Below, piece by piece: positions 1-8,482 of a stretch of 64,000 nucleotides of DNA. A model generated the notes under the pieces. It did not search any database. It was not told the origin of the DNA and worked only from the letters and a program-made list of their open reading frames with translations. The number at the start of each line of letters is the position of its first letter. Position 1 is the first letter of the stretch. Both the position numbers and the translations under genes were made by a program. Origin of the DNA: Rapidithrix thailandica (GTDB lineage: Bacteria; Bacteroidota; Bacteroidia; Cytophagales; Flammeovirgaceae); contig NZ_JBDKWZ010000001.1 of assembly GCF_039710355.1 (NCBI RefSeq), positions 620,001 to 684,000 of the forward strand. The letters run 5' to 3'.

Positions 1-468
1 GGCCAATGGAGATTTATGATCCGGAATCATGCCTAATTCATCCTTCATCATCACATTTACCCAGCGGTCTTTATCCGAAGTGATTACTTGTACCACTTCT
101 TCCAAAAGTTCTCCTTCAAAGCCTTTTTCCCGGTAAATTTGCCGGATTTCCTCTTTTTCTTCTTCGGGCATGTGTTCGACTTCCCAGTATTCTACGCGTT
201 TGTGTTTTCGGTAATTTTCCAATTCTGATTTGGTAGAAAGGTAACTGCCTACAGACATGGAAAAACCATCTGCAATCAAATTGGCAAAACCCAGAATAAT
301 GGTGACTGTGGCGCCTAATTCTGCACCGGCAGTCCCTGCTACTACGGCAAAAGTGGTGACACTGCCATCAATTCCTCCATAGACAAATTCGCCCAAATGC
401 TTTTGAAATGTCTTCAAAAAACCATTGAGTCGGGCTCCGTGGATTTTATCTTCCTGATGTACTTGCAT
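1..468 (-). CDS. VIT1/CCC1-family Fe2+/Mn2+ transporter, 3' part cut by window edge
   Basis: Partial gene that runs off the left edge, 156 codons visible. The reading frame starts at ATG 468 with MQVHQEDKIHGARLNG; an in-frame stop lies about 100 bases upstream, so no earlier ATG is available. The first membrane segment carries the family signature: GGIDGSVTTFAVVAG (about residues 30-45) followed by LGFANLIADGFSMSVGSY (about 62-79). Family members are membrane proteins that move Fe2+ or Mn2+ out of the cytosol. The stretch after the first segment pair is acidic and Glu-rich (EVEHMPEEEKEEI), matching the cytosolic metal-binding helical region in VIT1. The C-terminal membrane segments are outside the window, so completeness cannot be judged. 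Confidence 0.85.
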   Translation of the reverse strand, partial: MQVHQEDKIHGARLNGFLKTFQKHLGEFVYGGIDGSVTTFAVVAGTAGAELGATVTIILGFANLIADGFSMSVGSYLSTKSELENYRKHKRVEYWEVEHMPEEEKEEIRQIYREKGFEGELLEEVVQVITSDKDRWVNVMMKDELGMIPDHKSPLA

Positions 469-538
469 ATCAAAAGAAGTGGTTTGCTTCAGGCTGTACA
501 ATTTTCTTGTCTCTCCTTGGAAAGGCTGCTGCTCAGGG

Positions 539-580
539 TTTCCAAAGGATGCAATTTAGACATGCTCTAAGACATAATTT
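539..580. repeat. AGAGCATG repeat, site R1 (right part)
   Basis: About 42 bases ending in CATGCTCTAAGAC plus TAATTT that resemble 52999-53039, with roughly four of five bases matching. It sits 70 bases upstream of the VIT/CCC1 start. The left arm present at R3 is not recognisable here. Confidence 0.5.
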
Positions 581-740
581 ACACAAGCTTTTTAGAAAGG
601 AGAAATTCTTTTAGTTTTTTTGATGTGCAATAAGAGGCCTTCCTAAGCTTTCGGGAAAGGTTTCAGTTTCTCTTTTGTTTCGGGCAATTCACTCCTGAAT
701 CATTGTCCAAAATAAGTAAGGGGAATGTTGGGTGCTATTT

Positions 741-1406
741 TTAAAGTTTATCGTATAGCTCTTTTACTTTTACTCTTTGTTGCTCTTCTTTTTTGTTGAT
801 TTCGTTTTGAATAATGATTTCTGCTTTATGAAAAAGCGAGTGGGTAGAATCAAAATAATAAATTTCATATTCTACACTATCCTCTACTAGAATAACATTT
901 CCTTGTGAGTCAATGATTTTCTGACTTTTAAAATCAATGGCTTGGTTCAAGTATTTTTCTTGTAAAATACTTTGGACTTCCTGTTGGTTTGGGACCGGAA
1001 GATGAGGGAAAGTGTATTTATAAAGGAATAGTTTCTCTTCGGAAAAGTGGAATTCACACTTTACCCTAAAGCCACCAATTAGCATTTTATAAAAAAATAT
1101 GGATGTTTTGAGTGGTAAACCTTGCTTGAAATTAATGATGGGTTTACCCAGGATTTTTTTGACTTCCTGTTCCGTATTTCCAAAATGAGGACGGGAGGCT
1201 GACGACATGATCTTGTCAGTCCGTATACTATTTTTTTGAGTGCTTTTTTTACATAATTCTATGTATGTTTTAGGGTTTTTATACGATTCTGCAATTCGTT
1301 CATAATGGAAATACCTACTAGGGTAGTAATTTCTATTTTGCAGATAAGTATCTTTTATGAGCAATCTGCTCATTGTCTTCTTGAAACGATGTTTAAATTT
1401 GCTCAT
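741..1406 (-). CDS. Hypothetical protein, 221 aa
   Basis: Not recognised. It begins at ATG 1406 with a very basic N-terminus (MSKFKHRFKKTMSRLL) and has no signal peptide or membrane segment. About residues 72-100 (RPHFGNTEQEVKKILGKPI) and the following beta-rich stretch (FRVKCEFHFSEEKLFLYKYTF) suggest a small mixed alpha/beta fold; the C-terminus is a charged helix. It stands alone between the VIT gene and the SDR gene, both on the same strand, with gaps of about 270 and 470 bases, so it is probably a single-gene unit. Coding is supported by its length and by the absence of any better frame. It could be a lineage-specific protein. Confidence 0.6.
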   Translation of the reverse strand: MSKFKHRFKKTMSRLLIKDTYLQNRNYYPSRYFHYERIAESYKNPKTYIELCKKSTQKNSIRTDKIMSSASRPHFGNTEQEVKKILGKPIINFKQGLPLKTSIFFYKMLIGGFRVKCEFHFSEEKLFLYKYTFPHLPVPNQQEVQSILQEKYLNQAIDFKSQKIIDSQGNVILVEDSVEYEIYYFDSTHSLFHKAEIIIQNEINKKEEQQRVKVKELYDKL

Positions 1407-1873
1407 GAGGTCTCGTTAGTCTGTAACGGACAAGGCTATCAGGAGTGTAATTGCCTATTATTTTTTTCAAAGTTAGTTAAAGTGAATAAGCCAATGAATG
1501 ATTGAGGTCACTCTGTTCTATGACATTTTTTATAAGCACAGAGTGCACTAATGGTTCATTTTCTTAGAAATTACTCTACATAAATTGTGGAATCCGGGTG
1601 CAATTTACAAACTCCTTGAGCTCATTTGAAAATGAACAAATGATAATTTTTAGGTAAAAAGTACATGCCCCTTTTAAGAAAGCATAAAGTTTCTTTTGTA
1701 AAGGAATAAGCATAAGAAGGTGTCTGAAATTCGTTGCGGGGAGCCCCCCCTTTGATGGCAAAAAGTCTCGATTTAGGGTTCTCAGAATAGCATTATTTGA
1801 CGGGAATATACTAAGAAGAAAAGTGGCTGAAAGAGTCAGGTTGATTGGTAGACTCTTTCAGCAGTGGAGTGAT
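1407..1873. other. Intergenic region, no gene seen
   Basis: No convincing gene on either strand. A 61-codon frame at 1576-1761 on the minus strand has no family resemblance or start signal. The right end holds the SDR terminator at 1826-1862. Confidence 0.6.
1817..1862 (-). terminator. Terminator of the SDR gene
   Basis: A 12-bp perfect stem (1826-1837 with 1851-1862, core CTGAAAGAGTC) and 13-base loop sit 12 bases past the SDR stop; on the minus strand it is followed by a pyrimidine-rich CACTTTTCTTCTT. Confidence 0.75.
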
Positions 1874-2668
1874 TTACAGGATTGTCTTGATCACGCCCCC
1901 GTCAGCACGTATGGCTGCTCCATTGGTAGCAGAAGCCAATGGACTGGCCAAATATGTGACCATATGAGCGACCTCATCCGTAGAGGTAAACCGTTGGATA
2001 AGAGAGGTAGGTCTTGCCTCTTTGAAAAATTCCTGTTCAATGGTTTCCACACTTTTGTTTTGTTGAGTAGCCAAATCTTTGACAAAGCCCTCCACGCCTT
2101 CGGATTTGGTAGGGCCAGGCAATACGGAGTTTACGGTTACTTGTGTGCCTTTGGATAATTCTGCTAACCCACGGGCTACGGCCAGTTGGGCTGTTTTGGT
2201 AGTGCCGTAGTGAATCATTTCTTCAGGAATTTGTACAGCCGATTCGCTGGAAATAAACAGGATCCGTCCCCAGTTTTTTTGCAGCATGACAGGGAAGTAA
2301 TGTCTGGATAAACGTACACCACTCAGTACATTGACTTCAAAAAAATAAGACCAATCCTCATCGGAAATGCTTTCAAACTCTTTAGGCTCGAAAATCCCAA
2401 CGTTATTGATCAGGATATCTACTTCGGGTTCTGATTGCAGTAATTTTGCAATAGAATCTTTTTGAGAAAAATCCACGGCATATCCCTTCAATTGAGCTTC
2501 GGGTATTTTCTTTTTTATCCTTTCCATCGCCTCGTTTACCCGTGAAAGGCTACGACCAGTGATAATGACTTCGGCACCCTCTGCGGCCAGTTGTTTGGCG
2601 GTTGCATAGCCAATGCCTGCCGTAGAGCCGGTAACCAGTGCTGTTTTTGCTTTAAGTTGTAAATCCAT
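1874..2668 (-). CDS. SDR-family NAD(P)-dependent oxidoreductase
   Basis: Classical short-chain dehydrogenase of 264 residues when started at ATG 2668 (MDLQLKAKTALVTGS). The Rossmann nucleotide site TGSTAGIG lies at about residues 13-20, the NNVG motif follows beta-4, and the catalytic Ser and Tyr-x3-Lys are visible in FISSESAV and HYGTTKTAQ. The C-terminus ends in the usual DGG motif (IRADGGVIKTIL). An upstream in-frame extension of 24 residues (MPGRPFCHYPIRQYN) is unlike the family and was not used. The substrate is not predictable; the family includes 3-oxoacyl-ACP reductase-like and sugar or steroid dehydrogenases. It is monocistronic, bounded by its own terminator. Confidence 0.88.
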   Translation of the reverse strand: MDLQLKAKTALVTGSTAGIGYATAKQLAAEGAEVIITGRSLSRVNEAMERIKKKIPEAQLKGYAVDFSQKDSIAKLLQSEPEVDILINNVGIFEPKEFESISDEDWSYFFEVNVLSGVRLSRHYFPVMLQKNWGRILFISSESAVQIPEEMIHYGTTKTAQLAVARGLAELSKGTQVTVNSVLPGPTKSEGVEGFVKDLATQQNKSVETIEQEFFKEARPTSLIQRFTSTDEVAHMVTYLASPLASATNGAAIRADGGVIKTIL

Positions 2669-2922
2669 GTGGTTGATAGGTTTGTATGTTGGAATGTTGT
2701 ATTGTCGAATAGGGTAATGACAGAAAGGCCTCCCTGGCAATCAAGGTTTACCAAAACTATGAAAAAGAGCATTTTCAGCCATTAACTTGATCTGTTTCCC
2801 TACTTTCGCTAAGCGGGTGCAACGAAGTATAAAATTAGTGAAAAACAATTAGAAGGAGGGAGGAATGCCAAGAAGGTTGGCGGTCAATTTTTGAAGGGAT
2901 GATTGGATAATACAAAACAAAT

Positions 2923-2954
2923 AAAAAAGGGGGCTGATTTCCAGCCCCCCTTTT
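2923..2954 (-). terminator. Terminator of the gldN-like gene
   Basis: GGGGGCTG (2929-2936) pairs with CAGCCCCC (2942-2949) around a 5-base loop; A6 and T4 runs flank it, so it can act on both strands. It lies about 30 bases after the gldN-like stop. Confidence 0.85.
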
Positions 2955-2980
2955 ACCTACATCTATTAACAAGATAATCA

Positions 2981-3835
2981 TTAATAAGACCAAAGTGTCG
3001 CTTCGTATTCCATTAATTTGTACAAAGCTTCTTGAGACTTAATCAACCCTCTTTTCCCCTCTCCATAAATATCTACAATTCGATTGTCGCGAGGGTTTTC
3101 ATATTTTACCAGTAAACCATCGTACAACCTCAAGTCAAAAGCATGCTCTAGACTCATGTGAGCCGCAGCGTTTTGAGAATTGAACCATACCGCATTGGGA
3201 TCGTTTCTAAATACATTTTCAACGAGCTCTTTATAGCTAAAAGAGGCTAAAACTTTATCGATGCCTGTTGGGTTTACTTCCGAAGGAATTAGTATCGTGA
3301 TCGCCAAGGGATCGTGAATCATTCTGGAGCGTCTTTTATCAAAGATCAAATCTTCTTTTAGCTCGATTACATATAGTTGCCTGGCTAAGTACTCTTCCGG
3401 GCCCAATTCTACGGTTTCATTGGTATTGGTTCCCCAGTTGGCATTTTCTTCCTGAGTACTTTCCCAGTTATCTTCAAACATGATTTCTTCCCGTTCTGTT
3501 TGAGGAATTCGTAAGCCTTGGATAAATTCCTCTTGGCTCATACGCGTACTCAACGAGTCGTTTTTAAAAGGTTGCAACTTACCCGACTTCACTGCATCAA
3601 TGATGACTTTTGTAATCTCCCTGTTCTGGGCATAGAACCCGGAATTGATTTTGCTTCGCAAGTCAATTCGAAACCACAAAGATTTTTTCCACATGATATC
3701 ATGGGATCTTACCGGTCTCACGGATTGTGCATTGTATTGGTTGTCGGTTGGTTTGGGATTGCTTAATTGTGCATAAGAGGTTACAGTCCCTAGCATTATC
3801 ACCACAAAGCTGGTAAATCGTATGATGGACTTCAT
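2981..3835 (-). CDS. gldN: GldN-like type IX secretion / gliding motility protein
   Basis: 284 residues from ATG 3835, which gives a clean signal peptide (MKSIIRFTSFVVIML, cleavage near SYAQ); an upstream in-frame ATG at 3880 would put 15 polar residues ahead of it and is less likely. The mature part carries GldN hallmarks: DIMWKKSLWFRIDLRSKIN near the N-terminus, a YVIELKEDLIFDKRRSRM segment, then LVENVFRNDPNAVWFNSQNAAAHMSLEHAFDLRLYD. GldN is the periplasmic partner of the GldK outer-membrane ring in the type IX secretion system. Normally it closes a gldKLMN operon; here no gldK, gldL or gldM is nearby, and the gene upstream is an L,D-transpeptidase. It may therefore be a paralogue rather than the core copy. 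Confidence 0.85.
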   Translation of the reverse strand: MKSIIRFTSFVVIMLGTVTSYAQLSNPKPTDNQYNAQSVRPVRSHDIMWKKSLWFRIDLRSKINSGFYAQNREITKVIIDAVKSGKLQPFKNDSLSTRMSQEEFIQGLRIPQTEREEIMFEDNWESTQEENANWGTNTNETVELGPEEYLARQLYVIELKEDLIFDKRRSRMIHDPLAITILIPSEVNPTGIDKVLASFSYKELVENVFRNDPNAVWFNSQNAAAHMSLEHAFDLRLYDGLLVKYENPRDNRIVDIYGEGKRGLIKSQEALYKLMEYEATLWSY

Positions 3836-4064
3836 ATTCATTGAATGCGTTTGGTCTTTAGTTATAAACACTGACTTCATAATATAAAAAGTAAATATTA
3901 TGCCATTCTTATAAGAAATGAGAAATAAATTACTTTTAACATCGTTTGAGCTTCTTATTCTAAAAAATTTACCACTTAATATACCTTTTGTGCCATTTGC
4001 ACCCAGTGACAGTAGGGTGTTGTATATATAACTGAGTTTAAACTAAAAAAGTAGGTCCACCGGA

Positions 4065-4103
4065 AAAAGAAAACCCCAATCTTTGTTAAGAAGATTGAGG
4101 TTT
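4065..4103 (-). terminator. Terminator of the L,D-transpeptidase gene
   Basis: A 13-bp stem with one mismatch (4071-4083 with 4091-4103) and a 7-base loop lies 25 bases after the stop; the minus strand continues into TTTTCTTTTT. Confidence 0.8.
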
Positions 4104-4127
4104 GTGTATTAAAAACGAGAGCATGGA

Positions 4128-5783
4128 TTACACTTTATTTAATGCCTCATGGTACATGTGGTCTTTCCCATATATATCTTCGTACAACATCAGATTGCCC
4201 TGTTCATCTACCCAAGCCGTCATATACACTAAATATACCGGAATTTGTTGGTTCAGCCGGATACTTTTTGTTTCATGGCTTTTGATAAGTTTGTTAATTT
4301 CCTCTTTTGCCAAGACATCCTGATTTTCCAAAATATCAGTGGCTAAGGCGATGGGGTTTTCTACCCGGATACAGCCGTGGCTAAAAGCCCGGTGTGCATA
4401 GTAAAATTTGCTTTTTGAAGGGGTATCGTGCAAGTAGATATTCCAGGGATTTGGCATATTGAACTTTACCATACCCAGGGCATTGCCCGGTCCCGGCTTT
4501 TGCCTGATTCTGACTTTGGTATAATCAATGCCGTTATTCCAATCGATATCACTGGTTAAGTCCAATTCATCATTTGTGCCCCAGCCTCCTACTAATTCAT
4601 AGTTCTTCTTGCTGAGGTATTCCGCATCTTTACGGGCTTGCGGACTGATTTCATTTTTGGCGATGGAGTAGGGTACATTCCAGTACGGGTTAAACACCAG
4701 GTTGGAAATGTTACGTGTCAGCATGGGAGTACGGTGCTTTTTTGCTCCGACTACCACCTTGTGTTGTCTCACTACTTGGTCATTCCTGTAGTAGCGTAAA
4801 TTGTATTCGGGAATATTGACCCAGATATACTGGGAGTTGACTTGTTGTTGGTTTGGAAGCCATTTGAACCGGTCCAAATTTATTTCTATTTGGCGTAAGC
4901 GATCTTCCACCGGAATATTAAGGTTATATAAGGTGTTTTTACCGACCACCCCGTCAGTCTTTAAACCGTGTCGGTTTTGGAATTTTTTTACGGCAATTTC
5001 TACAATGGAATCATAGATATCCCCGGGTAAATGTTGGTCGTGGAGATCATTGGTGACCGAAAGCCGTTGTTTCAAAGACTGAACAATCGAACTGGTATCT
5101 CCTACTTCTATATTCAAAATACTGTCGGGCACAGAAGGCCAGCCCCCATGTAATGCAATTTCTTCATAGTTGCGCTTATAGGTTAAAAGCTGTCGATAGA
5201 CCTGATGTTGAGGTAACAGGCTGTCCAGTGTTTCCTGGAAATGGGCCGTTGCCTTTAAGTGGTTGATAAAGAGTTGGTCGATTTCCGCATACCTGGCCGA
5301 AATGTACCACTCGGAATTCTCCATTGATTCAGGCGTGACGTATCCTTTCAGGTTGTATTGAGCCTGTTGGATAAAGGCCTTGGACAAAGCCAGTTCTACT
5401 TCTCCGTAAACGGAAGCCGGAACATTGTTTTCTCCCGAGGTTTGTAATTGCCCTAACTTCCCATAAAAACTCTCCGTCAGGATTTTTTGAGGGTATGGGC
5501 ATTGCTGAAGATATTGTAAAAGCTCTTTCGCCCGGCCATTGAGTTCGCCTTGCCGGGTTAACCAAATGGATTGAAAGCCTTGGGTTTGGTATACGGCATA
5601 TAAAATCTCTTCAACACTAAAGGGCTTATTTTGAGTATTGATTTCAGGAGTTGCTACTGAAAGTTTGATATAAGTAGATACTTTATGAGGAATTTCATTA
5701 GGAAATGTTTGTGACAACCCCTCACTTATATGAAGTGAACTTACAGCATAAACAAAGAGGAACAATTTGCTAACTGGTTTCAT
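4128..5783 (-). CDS. L,D-transpeptidase, YcbB/LdtD type
   Basis: 551 residues. A signal peptide (residues 1 to about 25) is followed by a helical scaffold domain, a peptidoglycan-binding PG_binding_1 segment (about 253-290, YDSIVEIAVKKFQNRHGLKTDG in pieces) and a YkuD catalytic domain (about 318-485). The active site is intact: HRAFSHGCIRV with His469 and the nucleophile Cys471. YcbB-type enzymes form 3-3 cross-links between meso-diaminopimelate residues in peptidoglycan or attach proteins to it, in the periplasm. Its length matches the family. It is transcribed toward gldN with a terminator between, so the two are separate units. Divergent from the gene at 6154. Confidence 0.93.
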   Translation of the reverse strand: MKPVSKLFLFVYAVSSLHISEGLSQTFPNEIPHKVSTYIKLSVATPEINTQNKPFSVEEILYAVYQTQGFQSIWLTRQGELNGRAKELLQYLQQCPYPQKILTESFYGKLGQLQTSGENNVPASVYGEVELALSKAFIQQAQYNLKGYVTPESMENSEWYISARYAEIDQLFINHLKATAHFQETLDSLLPQHQVYRQLLTYKRNYEEIALHGGWPSVPDSILNIEVGDTSSIVQSLKQRLSVTNDLHDQHLPGDIYDSIVEIAVKKFQNRHGLKTDGVVGKNTLYNLNIPVEDRLRQIEINLDRFKWLPNQQQVNSQYIWVNIPEYNLRYYRNDQVVRQHKVVVGAKKHRTPMLTRNISNLVFNPYWNVPYSIAKNEISPQARKDAEYLSKKNYELVGGWGTNDELDLTSDIDWNNGIDYTKVRIRQKPGPGNALGMVKFNMPNPWNIYLHDTPSKSKFYYAHRAFSHGCIRVENPIALATDILENQDVLAKEEINKLIKSHETKSIRLNQQIPVYLVYMTAWVDEQGNLMLYEDIYGKDHMYHEALNKV

Positions 5784-6153
5784 TGTTAACTATCAATTCA
5801 AGAAATTTATAAATGGTAGTTTATTTATAATTTGGTAATACGTAATGTACTAATTAGAGTTGGTTCAACTCTAAGGAAGGTTGGTTGTCTGGATAGTTTA
5901 TTAGATGGGTATTTTATTCTGAAGTAAATCCTAAAGCAAAGATATTAAAAAGAATCAGAGAGTTTTGTTAATAAAAGTTTTTAACGAAAATAGATTGTTA
6001 ATGAATCTTAACAGTGATTTGCTTTATAAAAAGAATGCCTCCCTGCGGATTTAAAAAAGATTCTTTGGTTACGAAGGGGCTTGAAAATAATTGACTAATA
6101 GCAAGGATTTTCCTAACTTGATCGGATCGCTAACCCTCAATGTTGAATAAGCC
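5784..6153. other. Divergent promoter region
   Basis: 370 AT-rich bases between two divergent genes. No perfect TANNTTTG box was found; the closest on the plus strand is a TTG followed after 20 bases by TAACTTG, 31 bases upstream of 6154. No small gene or stable hairpin seen. Confidence 0.5.
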
Positions 6154-7278
6154 ATGAAGTTCTTGTTCCTTTATTGTAGCCTTTTGTTTGTCTGCTTCCG
6201 GTATACTGCAAATGCCCAGCAAACTCCTTCCTTACAATACCAACTGGACAGCGTAAATGAACAAGTGAGGCAGTTGCAAAAACAACTGGCTGAAGAACAT
6301 TATACCCGCATTCCCAATAATGATTTTGACGAACGGCTAGAGTATAAAATTTCCAATCAAATGCAATCCGAGTTTCTGTTTTGGGGTACCGGAATGATTG
6401 CCTTTTTTGGGCTGATAGGGGGAATATTGGCCTTTGCCGGCGACAAATTAATGAATGACCGGGTGGAAAAGGTGGTTCGGAAAGAATTGAGTCATTTAAA
6501 AGATCAGTTGGTTTCGGATATTCACCAAAAGATAAAAGATGTGGAAGGCTCTTTGGAAAAGGAGTTGAGCCATGTGGAAGCCAGTTTGACCGAAGTAATG
6601 AATTTTACGCTGGAATCGAAGAAATTTATCTACCAGCAAGAATTGGAGAAGCTGCGTAATGAAGTCAACAAAGCCCCGAACTCCACAGATGTGATGCATC
6701 GACTACAGGAGTTGTTGCGCAAAGCCGAAGAAATTCGGTACGAAACGTTGATTCCTTTAATTGTAGAAGAGTTGACTTATGTATACTATGCCAGCCGGAA
6801 GTACAAAGACTTGGAAAAGTTGATCTCTACCTATGCCAAAGATTATCGTTTGAAAGAAACGACTTTGGTGAATGCCGCCTTGAGTTGTATCAATGATTAT
6901 GAATCCTACGGATCCAAGTCCAAGCGGGAAAAGGGGCTGGAGTATTTGGAATTAGCCTTGGATCAAGTGTCGGGTTATGGTGAAGCTCAAGGATTGAAAC
7001 TACAGGTCTATATGATAGACTATTCCCGGGCAAAGGTGGAACAAGAGAAAAACATGGCCCTGAAAGGTGCCCAAGGGGTGCTGGATGAAATTGTATTCGC
7101 CTATTCGGATGTTTCGGCTGGTGAAACGTTGCGAAGGTTGAGCCGGGATCATAAAAACAAAGCTTTTGCCAAATATGTGGACTTATTGCACAATCTCTTT
7201 CCTGAAGAAATGAAAAAAATGGAGGAAAGAGCAACAAATTACAATCATTTGCTTCAAGAGGCCAAGTCGGGAAATTAA
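6154..7278 (+). CDS. Membrane-anchored coiled-coil protein, function unknown
   Basis: 374 residues, not recognised. Residues 1-21 form a signal peptide (MKFLFLYCSLLFVCF, AQQ cleavage), then a short coiled coil (LDSVNEQVRQLQKQLAEE, about 31-48), one membrane helix at about 74-96 (FWGTGMIAFFGLIGGILAF) and a second long charged coiled coil (about 100-190, VEKVVRKELSHLKDQLV...). The rest is all-helical and TPR-like in look (EELTYVYYASRKYKDLEKLI, YLELALDQVSGYGEAQGLKLQ). The topology implies a short periplasmic N-terminal coil and a large cytoplasmic helical domain. Monocistronic by context. No catalytic motif is visible; a scaffold role is only inferred. Confidence 0.75.
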   Translation: MKFLFLYCSLLFVCFRYTANAQQTPSLQYQLDSVNEQVRQLQKQLAEEHYTRIPNNDFDERLEYKISNQMQSEFLFWGTGMIAFFGLIGGILAFAGDKLMNDRVEKVVRKELSHLKDQLVSDIHQKIKDVEGSLEKELSHVEASLTEVMNFTLESKKFIYQQELEKLRNEVNKAPNSTDVMHRLQELLRKAEEIRYETLIPLIVEELTYVYYASRKYKDLEKLISTYAKDYRLKETTLVNAALSCINDYESYGSKSKREKGLEYLELALDQVSGYGEAQGLKLQVYMIDYSRAKVEQEKNMALKGAQGVLDEIVFAYSDVSAGETLRRLSRDHKNKAFAKYVDLLHNLFPEEMKKMEERATNYNHLLQEAKSGN

Positions 7279-7658
7279 GGGAGTTTTTACCGGCTCAATG
7301 AAAATTTGCCCCGCTTGAGTCAGTTTCTTGCAGGTGCTCAGTATATTAGACTTAAAGTTTGTCTTGAAAATGGAAAAAGTGAAGGAATAATTGTATGAAA
7401 CACATTAAAACGTTCCTCGCTTTTAGGTTATTTGATAAAAAGGTATAAACTTTGTGTCAGAGTTAATATTTTGAACTCTCAATGAACTTCGTTTGAGAGA
7501 TGGCAAATATGCGATTTTTGTGGAGCTAATCTAGCTTTTTATCTTTGCTCGGGTTAAATTGACGATTAGTTTTACAAATTTTTTTCCCCTTCCTGCAAAG
7601 TACAACTACTAACTTAAATTATAGAACTGAGGTTATTAATTTTTTTTGAGGAATAGTT
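7279..7658. other. Intergenic region with promoter and long leader
   Basis: 380 bases with no gene. The only clear content is the consensus promoter at 7517-7547; the resulting leader to the start at 7659 is about 105 bases and shows no stable structure by eye. Confidence 0.55.
7517..7547 (+). promoter_or_regulatory. Consensus Bacteroidota promoter for 7659
   Basis: TTTG at 7517-7520, a spacer of exactly 19 bases, then TATCTTTG at 7540-7547, a full match to the Bacteroidota -33/-7 consensus. Transcription would start near 7554. Confidence 0.8.
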
Positions 7659-8405
7659 ATGAAGAATGTTAAGCTTATTGTCTATATCACTTGTCTTTCA
7701 TTGTTAAGTTTTAGCTCTTACAGTCAAGACGCGAGTGAGTCAGATAAGAAGACCGAGACAACTACTCAACAAACCCAAGTAGATACACAGAAGAAAACCT
7801 CTACACCAAAGAAAAAGAGGACGGTGCAAAAAAAACAAGAAGATGAAGAGCCTACGGCTTTCGGAAGCTTGGATGATCATTTCAAGTATTTGAAAGACAA
7901 ATCCAATAACTACGAGACGTACAAAGTCATCAAGAAAAACCGCTTGGAATCTTTCTGGAATGTAGTGACGGATTCCGTCCATGAATTGAAAGGTAAGTTG
8001 GACGAAGCTAATCAAAAAATTGTAGCGCAACAAAGCAATATTGAGCAGTTGAACGGCAATCTGAAAACCAGAGATCAGGCCTTGGAGGAAAGCAACTATT
8101 ACAGTGACCATATTAAAGTCATCGGGATTGATTTTTCAAAAGGCTCGTATATCACTATGAATTTTGTAGTCATCATTGTACTGATTGCAGCCGTTGGAGT
8201 GATTTTTTACCGTTTCAGAGATGCCAATATGGTAGCTACGGAGAAGCGCAAAGAATACGATGATATTGTAGAGAATTTTGAAGAGTATAAAAAGCAAGCC
8301 CGGGAAAAGCAAATTAAGTTGAAGCGGGATTTACAAACCGAGTTAAATACGGTAGAAGAATTAAAACAAGAAATTACGGCTTTAAAAAATAAAATGCTTA
8401 CTTAA
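7659..8405 (+). CDS. Membrane coiled-coil protein of the family often mislabelled tRNA (guanine-N1)-methyltransferase
   Basis: 248 residues. Signal peptide (1-22, SYSQ), a low-complexity Thr/Lys/Gln stretch (about 25-65), a conserved segment SLDDHFKYLKDKSNNYETYKVIKKNRLESFW (read in parts, about 70-100), a coiled coil (about 108-145), one membrane helix (about 166-188, TMNFVVIIVLIAAVGVIFY) and a charged C-terminal coil. I recognise this layout from a Bacteroidota-specific family carrying the name tRNA (guanine-N1)-methyltransferase in databases; there is no SPOUT methyltransferase domain or knot motif here, so that name is wrong for this protein. True function unknown; probably a membrane-anchored structural or scaffold protein. 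Strong promoter and terminator suggest solid expression as a single gene. Confidence 0.78.
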   Translation: MKNVKLIVYITCLSLLSFSSYSQDASESDKKTETTTQQTQVDTQKKTSTPKKKRTVQKKQEDEEPTAFGSLDDHFKYLKDKSNNYETYKVIKKNRLESFWNVVTDSVHELKGKLDEANQKIVAQQSNIEQLNGNLKTRDQALEESNYYSDHIKVIGIDFSKGSYITMNFVVIIVLIAAVGVIFYRFRDANMVATEKRKEYDDIVENFEEYKKQAREKQIKLKRDLQTELNTVEELKQEITALKNKMLT

Positions 8406-8430
8406 GCAAGCTTTTGTAATTGATTTGAAA

Positions 8431-8461
8431 AAGCCCGGGAAATATCCCGGGTTATTTTTTT
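8431..8461. terminator. Bidirectional terminator, convergent genes
   Basis: CCCGGGA (8434-8440) pairs with TCCCGGG (8445-8451) around a 4-base loop, with T7 on the plus side and a T5 run on the minus side. It separates the convergent genes at 7659 and 8483. Confidence 0.88.
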
Positions 8462-8482
8462 GCCCTATTTGCGGAAAGGGTA

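Noticed and set aside
1576..1761. 61-codon minus frame
   Set aside because: No recognisable domain, no promoter box, and an unremarkable composition for chance.
2669..2740. 24-codon N-terminal extension of the SDR enzyme
   Set aside because: SDR enzymes begin just before the TGxxxGIG strand; ATG 2668 gives that spacing.
7659..8405. tRNA (guanine-N1)-methyltransferase activity
   Set aside because: The protein has a signal peptide, one membrane helix and coiled coils only; no methyltransferase fold is visible.
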